From Hyphomicrobiales bacterium (lineage in GTDB: Bacteria > Pseudomonadota > Alphaproteobacteria > Rhizobiales > Rhizobiaceae): a stretch of DNA of 64,000 nt. The stretch is taken from positions 124,001 to 188,000 of the forward strand of contig UEIF01000017.1 in assembly GCA_900468805.1 (NCBI GenBank). Reading direction: 5' to 3'. Each line of letters begins with the position of its first letter. The stretch's first letter is position 1. Below, one piece after another: positions 45,697 to 54,324 of the stretch. Below the pieces are notes generated by a model, which was not told the origin of the DNA, did no database searches, and worked only from the letters and a program-made list of their open reading frames with translations. Both the position numbers and the translations under genes were made by a program.

Positions 45697-46797
45697 TCAA
45701 TCCACCGGACGGAACGGCATCAGGTCGATCGCCGGATAGGAGACGGCGAGCACCTTGAAGAGTTCGCCCATCCGGCCTTCGCCTGCACCGGCGAGCCGAT
45801 CGACGGCGCTCTGGATGATCTGCTGCGTGTGCGGCTCCCTGTCGCGGCCAAGGGCTGCGGCACGCTCCAGAATGCCGAGACCGGTCAGGAAGTCACCCTG
45901 ATGCAACGCGCCATTGATGTGGACGCCGTCAGCCGCTGCCGTTTCCGCAAGCTGCTGGAAATCGACATGGCTCGTCAGGTCCGCTTCGCCGGGATGGGCA
46001 AGCGGCGGATCGAACTCGTGCATGCGCACAGCCTGCAGCGTGTCGCCAAAACCGGTGACGAGGTGTCCGTAGTCGATTGCGAGCGCCGTACCGCCGAAGG
46101 CCCGCAACCTCTCGCAGATGGCACTCATGACTGCCTGACGCGCAGGCGAGATCTCGAACAACGTGCCAACAGGCACGTTCTGCGTCGGCTCAGGCAGCAG
46201 TGCCGGATCGATGCCAGCGACACCCGCCGCAAAGGTCAGTTCCGCATCTGCATCGAGGCCCACCATGCGTTCGCGAAAACCGGTCTGCGTGCGCACGAAC
46301 TGGCGGATCGGGATCGCGTCGAAGAGTTCGTTGGCAACGATCAGAGTGAAGCCCGATGGCACTTCGTCGAAGCCGGCATGCCAGATGATCTTGCCTTCAT
46401 AGGCTTCGAGCGTCTGGCTCTGGACATCACGAAGGCGTTCGCTGGTCTCGACGAGATGGATCGTCATGTTGTCGAAGAGCGGCGGGGCGATGCGCGAAAT
46501 CACGCGCAGCATGTCGGCCATCATCGTGCCGCGGCCGGGGCCGATCTCGACGAGGCGAACTCCGGCAGGCGTTCCGTGCCGCTGCCAGGCATGGACGACG
46601 AAGACGCCGATCATTTCGCCGAAGAGCTGGCTGACCTCGGGTGCAGTGACGAAATCGCCTGAACGGCCGAAGGGCTCGCGGGTGCGGTAATAGCCGTGTT
46701 CGGGATCGGCAAGGCACAGCGAGAAATAGTCGGTGACGCTGATCGGCCCGTTTGCCTGGATGATCGTCTTGATCTTTTCGCTTAGTGCGGGGGTCAT
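45697..46797 (-). CDS. SAM-dependent methyltransferase, MidA/NDUFAF7 family
   Basis: 366 residues. Motif I is VRLVEIGPGRGTMMADMLR; the family signatures DYFSLCLADPEHGYYRTREPFGRSGDFVTAPEVSQLFGE and VANELFDAIPIRQF follow. The eukaryotic homologue NDUFAF7 dimethylates an arginine in NDUFS2 during complex I assembly; the bacterial member may do the same. It lies 19 bp after lgt and is followed by pgeF 107 bp later. Confidence 0.88.
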   Translation of the reverse strand: MTPALSEKIKTIIQANGPISVTDYFSLCLADPEHGYYRTREPFGRSGDFVTAPEVSQLFGEMIGVFVVHAWQRHGTPAGVRLVEIGPGRGTMMADMLRVISRIAPPLFDNMTIHLVETSERLRDVQSQTLEAYEGKIIWHAGFDEVPSGFTLIVANELFDAIPIRQFVRTQTGFRERMVGLDADAELTFAAGVAGIDPALLPEPTQNVPVGTLFEISPARQAVMSAICERLRAFGGTALAIDYGHLVTGFGDTLQAVRMHEFDPPLAHPGEADLTSHVDFQQLAETAAADGVHINGALHQGDFLTGLGILERAAALGRDREPHTQQIIQSAVDRLAGAGEGRMGELFKVLAVSYPAIDLMPFRPVD

Positions 46798-46816
46798 AGC
46801 GGTCGTCCCGGTGGCT

Positions 46817-47638
46817 TCAGTGCTGCAGGGCAGCAGCCTGACGGCGGGCGCGGAAGATCGCCCAAAGGCCGAGCAGGATCATGGGGAAGGACAGAACCAT
46901 GCCCATCGTCAACCAGCGGGTACCGAGCAGGTAGCCAAGCTGCGCATCCGGCTCGCGGAAGAATTCCACGAAGATGCGCGACAGCGCGTAACCGCAGACG
47001 AAGACGCCGGTGATGAGGCCGGGGCTCTTCAGCGCCTTGGCGCCGTACACGAGGGCGGCAAGGACGAGCAGCAGGACGATGCCTTCGAGGCCGGCTTCAT
47101 AGAGCTGGCTCGGATGGCGGGCGAAGGGGCCTCCAGTCGGGAAGACGACTGCCCAGGGCACGTCCGTCAGCCGACCCCAGAGCTCGCCGTTGATGAAGTT
47201 GGCGATACGGCCGAAGAACAGGCCGCAGGGCACGACCGTCGCGACGATATCGAAGAGGTTCCAGATCGGGACGCGGTTGCGATGCGCAAAGAGGATCATG
47301 GCGATCGTCGTGCCGGCCAGGCCGCCATGGAAGGACATGCCGCCGTTCCAGATCTGCACGGCGCGGATCGGGTTTTCGATTATGGCGCCGAGATCGTAGA
47401 AGAGGATGTAGCCGATGCGGCCGCCGAGGACGATGCCGAGGGCTGCCCAGACGATGAAGTCGTCGAGCTGCGTCCTTGATATGGGCGAGGTATTGTTCGG
47501 CCAGAGTGCATCGTTTGCAGCAATGCGGCGGGCATAGGCCCAGCCGAGCAGGATGCCGGCGACATAGGCCAGGCCATACCAATGAATCGCCAGCGGGCCG
47601 ATCGAAAAAGCGATCGGGTCGATATTAGGGAAAGGCAT
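46817..47638 (-). CDS. lgt: Prolipoprotein diacylglyceryl transferase
   Basis: 273 residues, about seven membrane helices. The signature [25 protein letters not shown] contains the catalytic Arg/Asn context, and [18 protein letters not shown] and [12 protein letters not shown] precede it. Lgt attaches diacylglycerol to the lipobox Cys of prolipoproteins. ATG at 47638; the upstream open frame is not supported. It heads the lgt-midA-like-pgeF-M24 operon, divergent from ubiK. Confidence 0.95.
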   Translation of the reverse strand: MPFPNIDPIAFSIGPLAIHWYGLAYVAGILLGWAYARRIAANDALWPNNTSPISRTQLDDFIVWAALGIVLGGRIGYILFYDLGAIIENPIRAVQIWNGGMSFHGGLAGTTIAMILFAHRNRVPIWNLFDIVATVVPCGLFFGRIANFINGELWGRLTDVPWAVVFPTGGPFARHPSQLYEAGLEGIVLLLVLAALVYGAKALKSPGLITGVFVCGYALSRIFVEFFREPDAQLGYLLGTRWLTMGMVLSFPMILLGLWAIFRARRQAAALQH

Positions 47639-47859
47639 TATAGCAAGAAGATCAGCAGCTATCGGCAAGGTTTTCCCACCCGTTGAGATGCGCGGAACAT
47701 GGCGCCGCGATCTTTGGCGGTCAAGTGCATTGTTCGTCACGGCCCCGTGCGCAAGGGCTTATCCCGTGCAAAGCGCTTGCATCCTTAACGGCGAAGCCCT
47801 ACCTCAATTTCAGTGGCCGCAAGGCTGATATTCACGTCGTGCGAAGGGAGAAATACGCC

Positions 47860-48120
47860 ATGACGACCGGAACGAACCGCATCATGGATGAATTCGCCAA
47901 GCTGATGACCGATGCCGCGGGTGCTGCGCAGGGCGTGCGCAAGGAGGTCGAGACCGCCTTCAATGCTCATGCCGAGCGCTGGCTGAACAGCATGGACGTC
48001 GTCAAGCGCGAGGAATTCGAAGCCGTGCGCGAAATGGCCATCAAGGCCCGTGACGAAAACGAGGCGCTCGCCGCTCGCGTTGCCGCGCTCGAAGCCAAGC
48101 TTGCCGCAAAGGGCAAGTGA
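47860..48120 (+). CDS. ubiK: Ubiquinone biosynthesis accessory factor UbiK-like (BMFP domain)
   Basis: 86 residues. GAAGGGAG precedes the ATG at 47860. It consists mostly of helices with a C-terminal coiled coil (EEFEAVREMAIKARDENEALAARVAALEAKLA), the BMFP/UbiK family pattern. In E. coli UbiK supports ubiquinone synthesis under aerobic conditions through the UbiJ complex. The call rests on the characteristic MDVVKREEFEAVREMA segment. Divergent from lgt across ~220 bp. Confidence 0.82.
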   Translation: MTTGTNRIMDEFAKLMTDAAGAAQGVRKEVETAFNAHAERWLNSMDVVKREEFEAVREMAIKARDENEALAARVAALEAKLAAKGK

Positions 48121-48522
48121 TATCAGCTTAAAGAAGATGCTGTATAAGGTGCGGCGTGGCTCATATGTAACATGCCGCATCCCGGAGAAAAAAATCGGGT
48201 GTGATTTTTCACCTGTGGAAACTGCCAAAAAAGCCAATGGGCAGAGTCTTTTACCTCCCCCGCTGAATCTGATTCCATAAGTGCTTTCCACAGCAGGTCC
48301 GGCCAAATTTCCGTGAAGGGGGCTGGCAGGCCGTGAGGGGCATTATAGACTGATTTTACATGATGATTCGAAGCGAATTGGTAAGCTCCAGGCAGGTTCA
48401 CTGCGTTAGTCTGGCGGCGGTTCAGCGATCATCCCAAGTGATGGTTTCCGGTATTGCGTGTGTCTTGTTTTGTGTTCGTTCACGAAGTTAGGCCGCATTC
48501 ATTCCGGTCAAGAAGGTGCTGC
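48121..48522. other. Intergenic, 400 bp without a supported gene
   Basis: No coding frame here has a credible start and ribosome binding site. An A/T inverted repeat (AAAAATC at 48190-48196, GATTTTT at 48203-48209) lies about 70 bp after ubiK and might be a weak terminator. The promoter of the YbjN gene probably lies toward the right end, but I cannot identify it with confidence. Confidence 0.4.
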
Positions 48523-49023
48523 ATGAGCCTTATGGAATTGGAAGTCGAACGCCAGTCGAACCCGGTCGACATGATCGAGTACGTGGCTTCAAACAATGAC
48601 TGGGCCTTCGAGCGCTCCGGCGAAGACGAGATCGCGATGACGGTCGAGGGGCGCTGGACCGACTATCACGTCTCCTTCTCATGGATGGAGGAATTCGAAG
48701 CGCTGCATCTCGGCTGCGCCTTCGATATCAAGGTTCCCGAAATCAGGGTCAACGAGGTGGTGAAGCTGCTCTCGGCGATCAACGGCCAGGTGCTGATGGG
48801 TCACTTCGACCTGTGGCGACAGGAAGATGTCGTCATCTTCCGCCAGTCGCTGCTGCTTGCCGGCGGTGCTGAGCCCACCAACCGTCAGGTCGAGGTGCTG
48901 CTTTCCAGCGCGCTCGATACCTGCGAAGCCTATTATCAGGCCTTCCAGTTCGTCGTATGGTCCGGCATGGAAGCCAACAAGGCGATGGAAGTGGTCCTCT
49001 TTGAAACCGTCGGCGAGGCGTAA
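48523..49023 (+). CDS. YbjN domain-containing protein
   Basis: 166 residues, cytoplasmic. It matches the YbjN family (type III secretion chaperone-like fold) in NPVDMIEYVASNNDWAFERS, VKLLSAINGQVLMGHFDLW and VVWSGMEANKAMEVVLFET. The family is linked to stress and motility regulation in E. coli; a molecular role is not established. The stop is 1 bp before the proC start, so the two are cotranscribed. Confidence 0.85.
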   Translation: MSLMELEVERQSNPVDMIEYVASNNDWAFERSGEDEIAMTVEGRWTDYHVSFSWMEEFEALHLGCAFDIKVPEIRVNEVVKLLSAINGQVLMGHFDLWRQEDVVIFRQSLLLAGGAEPTNRQVEVLLSSALDTCEAYYQAFQFVVWSGMEANKAMEVVLFETVGEA

Positions 49024-49024
49024 C

Positions 49025-49852
49025 ATGCCTGTGACCACCTTTTCCGCGGCAAATCCGGTGGTTCTCATCGGAGCCGGCAATATGGGCGGAGCCATGCTCT
49101 CCGGCTGGCTGAAGAGCGGAGTTCCGGGTTCTGCCGTGGTCGTAGTCGATCCCGGCCCGTCGCCGGCGATGCTCTCCACTATTGCCGATGCGGGCGCCTC
49201 CCATGTCACCGCCGCTCCTGCTGGTCTCAAGGCCGGGGTGCTGTTCCTTGCCGTGAAGCCGCAGGTGATGGAGGCGGTGCTTCCGGCGGTGGAAAGCTTG
49301 GTGGGGCCGCAGACGGTGGTGGTTTCGGTCGCTGCAGGCAAGACGCTTGCCTTCCTCGAAAAGCATCTCGGAGAGGCTGCCATGGTGCGCGCCATGCCGA
49401 ACACACCTGCCATGATTGGGCGCGGTGTGACCGGTGCTTTCGCCAATGAGCGCGTCAGTACCGAACAGCGTGATGGCGTCAACGCTCTTCTTGGTGTGTC
49501 CGGTCCTGTCGAATGGGTGCCTGCCGAATCCGATATCGATTCGGTGACGGCGCTCTCAGGCAGCGGACCGGCCTATGTGTTTTATCTCGTCGAGTGTATG
49601 GCAGAAGCAGGTCGTAAACTTGGCCTGCAGGCGGACCTTGCCATGCGTCTTGCGCGGGAAACTGTCGCGGGGGCTGGTGAGCTGCTGCACCAGTCCCCCG
49701 ACGACGCTGCGCGCCTGCGCCAGAATGTGACTTCTCCTGGTGGTACGACCGCGGCTGCCCTTTCCGTGCTGATGGCCGAAGACGCCATGCAGCCGCTGTT
49801 CGACAAGGCGCTCGCGGCTGCCCGCAAGCGCGCCGAAGAGCTCGCCGGCTGA
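49025..49852 (+). CDS. proC: Pyrroline-5-carboxylate reductase
   Basis: 275 residues. The dinucleotide-binding motif [17 protein letters not shown] is at the N-terminus, and the P5CR signature [24 protein letters not shown] is at about 175-200. It reduces pyrroline-5-carboxylate to proline with NAD(P)H. It starts 1 bp after the YbjN stop and is followed 11 bp later by csaA. Confidence 0.94.
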   Translation: MPVTTFSAANPVVLIGAGNMGGAMLSGWLKSGVPGSAVVVVDPGPSPAMLSTIADAGASHVTAAPAGLKAGVLFLAVKPQVMEAVLPAVESLVGPQTVVVSVAAGKTLAFLEKHLGEAAMVRAMPNTPAMIGRGVTGAFANERVSTEQRDGVNALLGVSGPVEWVPAESDIDSVTALSGSGPAYVFYLVECMAEAGRKLGLQADLAMRLARETVAGAGELLHQSPDDAARLRQNVTSPGGTTAAALSVLMAEDAMQPLFDKALAAARKRAEELAG

Positions 49853-49863
49853 GAGAGACTGTT

Positions 49864-50205
49864 ATGGCTGAAGAGATCACTTTTGCCGATTTCGAGCGTG
49901 TGGATATCCGTGTCGGCACGATCATCGAAGCAAATCCCTTTCCGGAAGCCAGGAAGCCGGCGATCAAGCTGCTGATCGATTTCGGCTCCGAGATCGGTGT
50001 GAAGAAATCCTCGGCGCAGATCACGGTTCACTATTCGCCGGAGCGGCTTGTCGGGCGACAGGTGCTCGCGGTCGTCAACTTTCCGCCGCGCCAGATCGGG
50101 CCGTTCCGCTCGGAAGTGCTGACGCTCGGTTTTGCCGATGAGGCGGGCGATATCGTGCTTGCCGCGGTCGAGCGGCCGGTGCCGAACGGCCAGAGGCTGA
50201 TGTAG
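49864..50205 (+). CDS. csaA: tRNA-binding protein CsaA
   Basis: 113 residues, single EMAP-II/Arc1p-type OB fold. [35 protein letters not shown] and [18 protein letters not shown] are family signatures. CsaA in Bacillus has chaperone-like activity. Last gene of the YbjN-proC-csaA unit. Confidence 0.92.
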   Translation: MAEEITFADFERVDIRVGTIIEANPFPEARKPAIKLLIDFGSEIGVKKSSAQITVHYSPERLVGRQVLAVVNFPPRQIGPFRSEVLTLGFADEAGDIVLAAVERPVPNGQRLM

Positions 50206-50249
50206 GCAGCTGAGGTTGCCGATCGCAGACAGGTGCCCAGGGATGGGCT

Positions 50250-50819
50250 TCAGTGAATGTCGCGCGAGAGCGGATCGCTCAATGTGAAATCAGTAAAGAC
50301 GGCCTCGAAGCCGGCGCGTTGCGGCGAACAGAAGACGGGGCCGACCAGCACCTCTTCGAAAGCCGGATCGAACCAGGCGAGGCGCGCCATGCGCCATTCG
50401 TCCATCGTATCCGTGCTGTACTGGATGAACAGGGCATCGCCATTGCGGGTGGCGCGGACCGAAATGGCATCAAAGTCATGGCCGATGCGGAAGGCCGACC
50501 AGTCGGAATTGCCATTGGTGACCACGACGCTGAAATGCCTGGCCCCATCTGTATATTCGATGCCGCATTTCACCCAGCGCTTCTCATCGGCGCGGATCAT
50601 CAGTCCGGCCTGATCGTAGAGCGCTTCATAACTGCCGGAGAAGGTGACTTCGGCGGTGAAGTCGCCCTTTCGGCTTTCATGCAGGAAGTGGCCATCGTCG
50701 TGGTGGAAGCCGTAGTAGGTGCCCTGCCAGAAATCGGTCTTCTCGCCGGAGCGGACGTGAAGGGCGCCGTCGCGTTCCTCGAAGAAGGGCGGCGCGTTCA
50801 GCCAGGTCATATGTTTCAT
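50250..50819 (-). CDS. DUF1349 domain-containing protein
   Basis: 189 residues of the DUF1349 beta-sandwich (concanavalin-like) fold. Hallmarks are EKTDFWQGTYYGFHHDDGHFL, YEALYDQAGLMIRADEKRWVKCGIEY and the SVVVTNGNSDWS segment. GGGAGA precedes the ATG at 50819, 2 bp after the MBL hydrolase gene. Carbohydrate-binding is suggested by the fold only. Confidence 0.87.
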   Translation of the reverse strand: MKHMTWLNAPPFFEERDGALHVRSGEKTDFWQGTYYGFHHDDGHFLHESRKGDFTAEVTFSGSYEALYDQAGLMIRADEKRWVKCGIEYTDGARHFSVVVTNGNSDWSAFRIGHDFDAISVRATRNGDALFIQYSTDTMDEWRMARLAWFDPAFEEVLVGPVFCSPQRAGFEAVFTDFTLSDPLSRDIH

Positions 50820-50821
50820 AC

Positions 50822-51466
50822 TCAGATCTCCCGCAGGAAGGGATTGCTGCGCCGTTCGTCGCCGATGCGGCTGCCGGGGCCGTGGCCGCAAATGAAGCCG
50901 ACTTCGTCGCCGAGCGGCAGTACCTTGTCTCTGATGGAATCGAGAAGCTGGCGATGATTGCCGCCCGGCAGATCGGTTCGGCCGATCGAGCCGTTGAAGA
51001 GCACGTCACCGAGATGGGCGAAGTTCTGGGCGCGGTTGAAATAGATGACGTGGCCCGGCGCATGGCCGGGCGTGTGATAGACCTCGAACTCGTGGGAGCC
51101 GAAGGAGATCTTGTCGCCGTCCTTGAGCCAGCGGTCAGGCGTGACGTTCTGCAGGCCCCGTATCCCATACTTCTCAGCCTGGGTCTCGATGCGTTGCAGG
51201 AGCGGCAGGTCGTCCTCATGCGGGCCGGCGATATCGACGCCGAGCTTTTCCTTCAGCTCTCTGGCGCCCCCGGCATGATCGAGATGGCCATGCGTCAGCC
51301 AGATTTCCTTGATTTTGAGGCCATGCTCTTCGATCACGCCGGCAATGACCGACACGTCGCCGCCGGGATCGACGACCACGCCTTCCTTCGTGTCGGGGTC
51401 GAAGAGAATGGTGCAGTTCTGCTGGAAGGGTGTCACCGGAATGATGCCGGCCTGGAGCATGCCCAT
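50822..51466 (-). CDS. MBL-fold metallo-hydrolase (glyoxalase II-like)
   Basis: 214 residues. The zinc-binding motif is THGHLDHAGG, followed by HTPGHAPGHVIYF, then GDVLFNGSIGRTDLPGG and FICGHGPGS. It is the YcbL/glyoxalase II-type branch of the metallo-beta-lactamase superfamily, hydrolysing thioester or ester substrates. It is cotranscribed with the DUF1349 gene (2-bp gap). Substrate is unknown. Confidence 0.9.
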   Translation of the reverse strand: MGMLQAGIIPVTPFQQNCTILFDPDTKEGVVVDPGGDVSVIAGVIEEHGLKIKEIWLTHGHLDHAGGARELKEKLGVDIAGPHEDDLPLLQRIETQAEKYGIRGLQNVTPDRWLKDGDKISFGSHEFEVYHTPGHAPGHVIYFNRAQNFAHLGDVLFNGSIGRTDLPGGNHRQLLDSIRDKVLPLGDEVGFICGHGPGSRIGDERRSNPFLREI

Positions 51467-51690
51467 GAATGCCTCGCTTCGCGTCTTTCAATACCCTGTC
51501 TCTATAGGCGCAAATACACTCGAAGGCAGCCGGAATTTTCGGCCGGCTCACGCGGAAAAGACAGACTGCAACAGGAATTTATCGACTTCCGGAAATGGGC
51601 GGGCCATCGCCATGCTGTGTATTTTCGTTGTCGTTTCAGTCACTTGCTGGCGTCTCCCTTGTGCCGCTCCTCAGCCACGCCGTGCGCGGC

Positions 51691-51715
51691 GGAACAACGA
51701 CGAAAACCGTGCGTT
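51691..51715 (+). promoter_or_regulatory. EcfG (RpoE2)-type general-stress promoter
   Basis: GGAAC at 51691-51695 and CGTT at 51712-51715 are separated by 16 bp, an exact match to the rhizobial EcfG/RpoE2 consensus GGAAC-N16/17-CGTT. It ends 29 bp before the start codon of the SH3/DUF1236 gene, giving a short leader with the AAGGAGA ribosome binding site. Confidence 0.65.
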
Positions 51716-51744
51716 GTCAGCCCATCGCAACAAGGAGACTTACA

Positions 51745-52362
51745 ATGACCTTGAAGAGAAACATTCTGCTGGCGGGCGCCATTCTGGCTGCGAGTGCCGG
51801 CTTTGCCCAGGCGGAAATGGTGGCGACGTCCATCAACGACCTGAACATTCGCTCCGGTCCTGGACCGCAATATCCCTCTGTCGGCGTTGCTGCGCGTGGC
51901 TCGACTGCAGTGCTTGACGGATGCATCGAAGGCAGCCGCTGGTGCCGGGTCGATGTCGGCGGCGTGCGAGGCTGGGTCTATGCCGAATATCTGCAGGTCG
52001 ATCAGGGCGGTTCGCCCGTCGTGGTCGAACAACATCGCACCGATCTCGGTGTACCTGTGGTGACCTATGAGACCACGGCAAGCGTGGTGCCGGGTGAGCC
52101 GACGCCGGCGCCCGGCGATGAGCTGATTGGTCCGGTCGGCTCGGTTGATGCGATCACACCGCCGGACGAAGTCCGCACCTATATCGACACGACGCCAGGG
52201 CAGGCGGTACAGCTTGGTGGCGACGTGGTCGTTGGCGCCGAAGTACCCGGCGACGTGACGTTCCAGACGATCCCGGACTATCAGTATCGCTATGTCCGTA
52301 TCAACGACCGGCCGGTCCTGGTCGATCCGGGTACGCGCCGCATCGTCTACGTCTATCAATAA
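51745..52362 (+). CDS. SH3-domain/DUF1236 exported protein
   Basis: 205 residues. A signal peptide ends at ~23 (SAGFAQA). A bacterial SH3 domain spans about 26-80 (LNIRSGPGPQYPSVGVAARGS... GWVYAEYL), and a DUF1236 tail ends YRYVRINDRPVLVDPGTRRIVYVYQ. AAGGAGA precedes the ATG at 51745; the longer upstream frame is not supported. An EcfG-type promoter just upstream suggests induction in the general stress response. It likely binds cell-wall material in the periplasm. Confidence 0.85.
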   Translation: MTLKRNILLAGAILAASAGFAQAEMVATSINDLNIRSGPGPQYPSVGVAARGSTAVLDGCIEGSRWCRVDVGGVRGWVYAEYLQVDQGGSPVVVEQHRTDLGVPVVTYETTASVVPGEPTPAPGDELIGPVGSVDAITPPDEVRTYIDTTPGQAVQLGGDVVVGAEVPGDVTFQTIPDYQYRYVRINDRPVLVDPGTRRIVYVYQ

Positions 52363-52372
52363 GCCATTGAGG

Positions 52373-52400
52373 AAGGCGGCCTTCGGGCCGCCTTCGCTTT
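52373..52400 (+). terminator. Terminator after the SH3 gene (UUCG tetraloop)
   Basis: AAGGCGGCC and GGCCGCCTT pair over 9 bp around a TTCG loop (52373-52394), an exceptionally stable stem, followed by CGCTTTCC. It lies 11 bp after the stop. The weak T-run suggests it may act with Rho or as an RNA-stabilising stem. Confidence 0.75.
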
Positions 52401-52552
52401 CCACTCGGCGTCATTCGCTACTGCTGCGGGCGGTGATATATTGGAGACAAAGCCCCGGGCGTGTCGGGCAGGCCCATCCGTGCGAGCCGGCTTCCTCTCG
52501 CATGAGTTGCTATATTCCTCTACTTCTCCTCTGAAATATGATAATATTCTAA

Positions 52553-52597
52553 CATGCCATCAGGCGATGGCATGAGTCGGCGATCGGGGAGATCGCC
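52553..52597 (+). promoter_or_regulatory. Two tandem perfect hairpins in the 5' leader of the small glycine-rich gene
   Basis: CATGCCATC / GATGGCATG (9-bp stem, loop AGGC, 52553-52574) and GGCGATC / GATCGCC (7-bp stem, loop GGGGA, 52579-52597) sit back to back. The second ends 4 bases before the AGGAGGG ribosome binding site. A TATGAT element at 52537 may be the -10 box. They could control translation or transcript stability. Confidence 0.5.
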
Positions 52598-52607
52598 ATA
52601 GGAGGGA

Positions 52608-52877
52608 ATGATGGAAGCACTACTTCCGCTCATCACACAATTGGTTGCGGGTGCTGTCGGCGGCAACGTCGCAAGCGCTGCGCTCAAGCAGCAGGCGATC
52701 AACGTCGTTGCCCGCACGGTCGCAGGCGCTATCGGCGGTATCGGCGGCGGCATGCTGCTCAGCATGCTCGGCGGCGAAGCGGCAATGACCGGTCTGATCG
52801 CAGATGGTATCGGCGGGCTGATCGGCGGCGGCATCCTTTCGACGCTCGCCGGGCTGGTCATGGCCAAGGCACGCTGA
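52608..52877 (+). CDS. Small glycine-rich membrane protein (89 aa)
   Basis: 89 residues with a strong AGGAGGG site. It is nearly all Gly, Ala, Leu, Ile, Val and Met, with two hydrophobic helices separated by KQQAINVVARTVAG. Repeated GG/GxxxG spacing (GAVGGNVAS, GAIGGIGGG, GIGGLIGGG) suggests a glycine zipper helical hairpin that packs in the membrane. The start may be 52608 or 52611. Similar small proteins occur in rhizobia without known function; a bacteriocin-like or membrane-channel role is only a guess. Confidence 0.7.
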   Translation: MMEALLPLITQLVAGAVGGNVASAALKQQAINVVARTVAGAIGGIGGGMLLSMLGGEAAMTGLIADGIGGLIGGGILSTLAGLVMAKAR

Positions 52878-52907
52878 AGGTTCGGACGCGGCGGATGCTG
52901 GACATTC

Positions 52908-53606
52908 TGCCTCTCTGATATCGTCGAGGGCGTGAAGCGATGGGAGCCGATCTCGGACACGGGATTTCCGCGGCCGAGCGGGTCGGGAAGCATTCGGAGA
53001 AGCTGCTCAGCTCTTCCGGGAGGATTGCCAGTTTGACGGTTTCGATACCACGGCGCTTGTCGAGCTCGATCACCGTCTGGTGGGCGATGCCGTTCAGGAA
53101 GCAATCCGGAATCGGCGTGTGAATGATGCTGTGCTCGACGAGGAAGATGCGGGCGCCGCTCGCGTCGGCTATCTGACCGCGATAGTCGAGCATCATCGTA
53201 TCGGCATGGCCCTTGGCTTCCGCAGCAGCTTGGAAGTGGTGCAGATCGAGAGACCGCTGCCTCGTAGGCTCACGGCGCCCTCTTCGGATCGGGGCGGAGA
53301 TATTCGGCGATGTCGAACGGATCCTCTTCAGCTTTTCAGCCGGATTGAAGCAACTGCCCACTGCCAGACTGCGATCACCACGTTGATGCGATTCGCCCTG
53401 GCGGACACATTCATCATTTCGCTGCCGCGCCATGCGATCGGCTGCACGTAGGCTTCCGCTAAGCCTTGGCGCTTTAGAAGTTCGATCGCCGCCGCATCCC
53501 TCGACGGAGCAGGGCACCTTGAAGCCGAGGACCTCAGTCGCCTTGTGCAGGCGCTGATTATGCTTGGTAAGCTTGAAGACCCTGCCTCCTCCGGTGCGTT
53601 TGCGCC
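52908..53606 (-). pseudogene. Decayed branched-chain amino acid aminotransferase
   Basis: The minus strand carries a nearly complete but frameshifted aminotransferase (IlvE-like, fold type IV). Segments in order: RTGGGRVFKLTKHNQRLHKATEVLGFKVP (53598-53508), then in another frame AAIELLKRQGLAEAYVQPIAWRGSEMM (53495-53357). Back in the first frame come FNPAEKLKRIR (53349), MMLDYRGQIADASGARIFLVEH and DCFLNGIAHQTVIEL (to 52965). PVSEIGSHRFTPSTISER then continues in a third frame to about 52910. At least four frame changes and one stop interrupt it, and its N-terminal ~50 residues are missing. It sits upstream of a MarR gene, the usual rhizobial ilvE neighbour. Confidence 0.75.
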
Positions 53607-53832
53607 ATGCCTGTTGATTGTTGTCCCCATTACGTTTTATCCACTGACGCAAGGGGAAATTGCGCATTGCGTTGGAGATTTGCCGGGCGGGCTTTAGTTT
53701 CCAGGGAAAGAACGGTCCGGCGGGGCTCCGGCAAGGTTTGCGGACGCTGCCGGCGACGCAAATTTGCGTCAATAAAGTTGAGATATTTGCGAAAGTTTCG
53801 CTGATATCGAGCACAGAGAGAGGAAATGCCGA

Positions 53833-54324
53833 GTGCCACGACAGACCAGCTCGAAAGCAGGCAAACCTGAGCCGCTGGCCACGCCGATGGAAGATATCGG
53901 GATCATCGATTTCGAAATCATCGAGCTCTTCTTCTTCGCCTATCGCGATTTCGTATCCGATCCCGATGCCATTCTCGAAACAAGTGGCTTCGGGCGGGCG
54001 CATCATCGCGTCGTGCACTTCGTCAACCGCAATCCGGGCATGACCGTCGCGGATCTGCTCGATACGCTGAAGATCACCAAACAGAGCCTTGCAAGGGTGC
54101 TGAAACAACTGATCGATTCAGGCTATATTCGGCAGGTGGCCGGCCCGGAGGATCGCCGTCAGCGCAAGCTCTACCCCACCAAATCTGGCAGGGAGCTGGC
54201 GCTGGCGCTCGCCGAGCCGCAATCACGCCGTATTGAACGGGCATTCGAGGGAGCTACCCCGGAGGCGCGAGAGGGCGTAAAGGCATTCCTCAGAGGCATG
54301 CGAGACAGACAGAAGGCGGATTAA
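53833..54324 (+). CDS. MarR-family regulator (PetP-like)
   Basis: 163 residues with a GTG start after AGAGGAAA. The winged helix is in HHRVVHFVNRNPGMTVADLLDTLKITKQSLARVLKQL and VAGPEDRRQRKLYPTKSG, the MarR DNA-binding pattern. The stop abuts the response regulator ATG, so the genes are coupled. This MarR-OmpR pair resembles PetP-PetR of Rhodobacter, which control the cytochrome bc1 genes. The target here is unproven. Confidence 0.85.
   Translation: MPRQTSSKAGKPEPLATPMEDIGIIDFEIIELFFFAYRDFVSDPDAILETSGFGRAHHRVVHFVNRNPGMTVADLLDTLKITKQSLARVLKQLIDSGYIRQVAGPEDRRQRKLYPTKSGRELALALAEPQSRRIERAFEGATPEAREGVKAFLRGMRDRQKAD

Noticed and set aside
48123..48401. Minus-strand open frame in the ubiK-YbjN spacer
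   Set aside because: GTG start without a ribosome binding site and atypical composition.
52858..54108. 416-codon minus-strand open frame
   Set aside because: Only parts match aminotransferase, separated by frame changes; the rest overlaps the real MarR gene antisense. It is treated as one frame of a pseudogene, not a gene.
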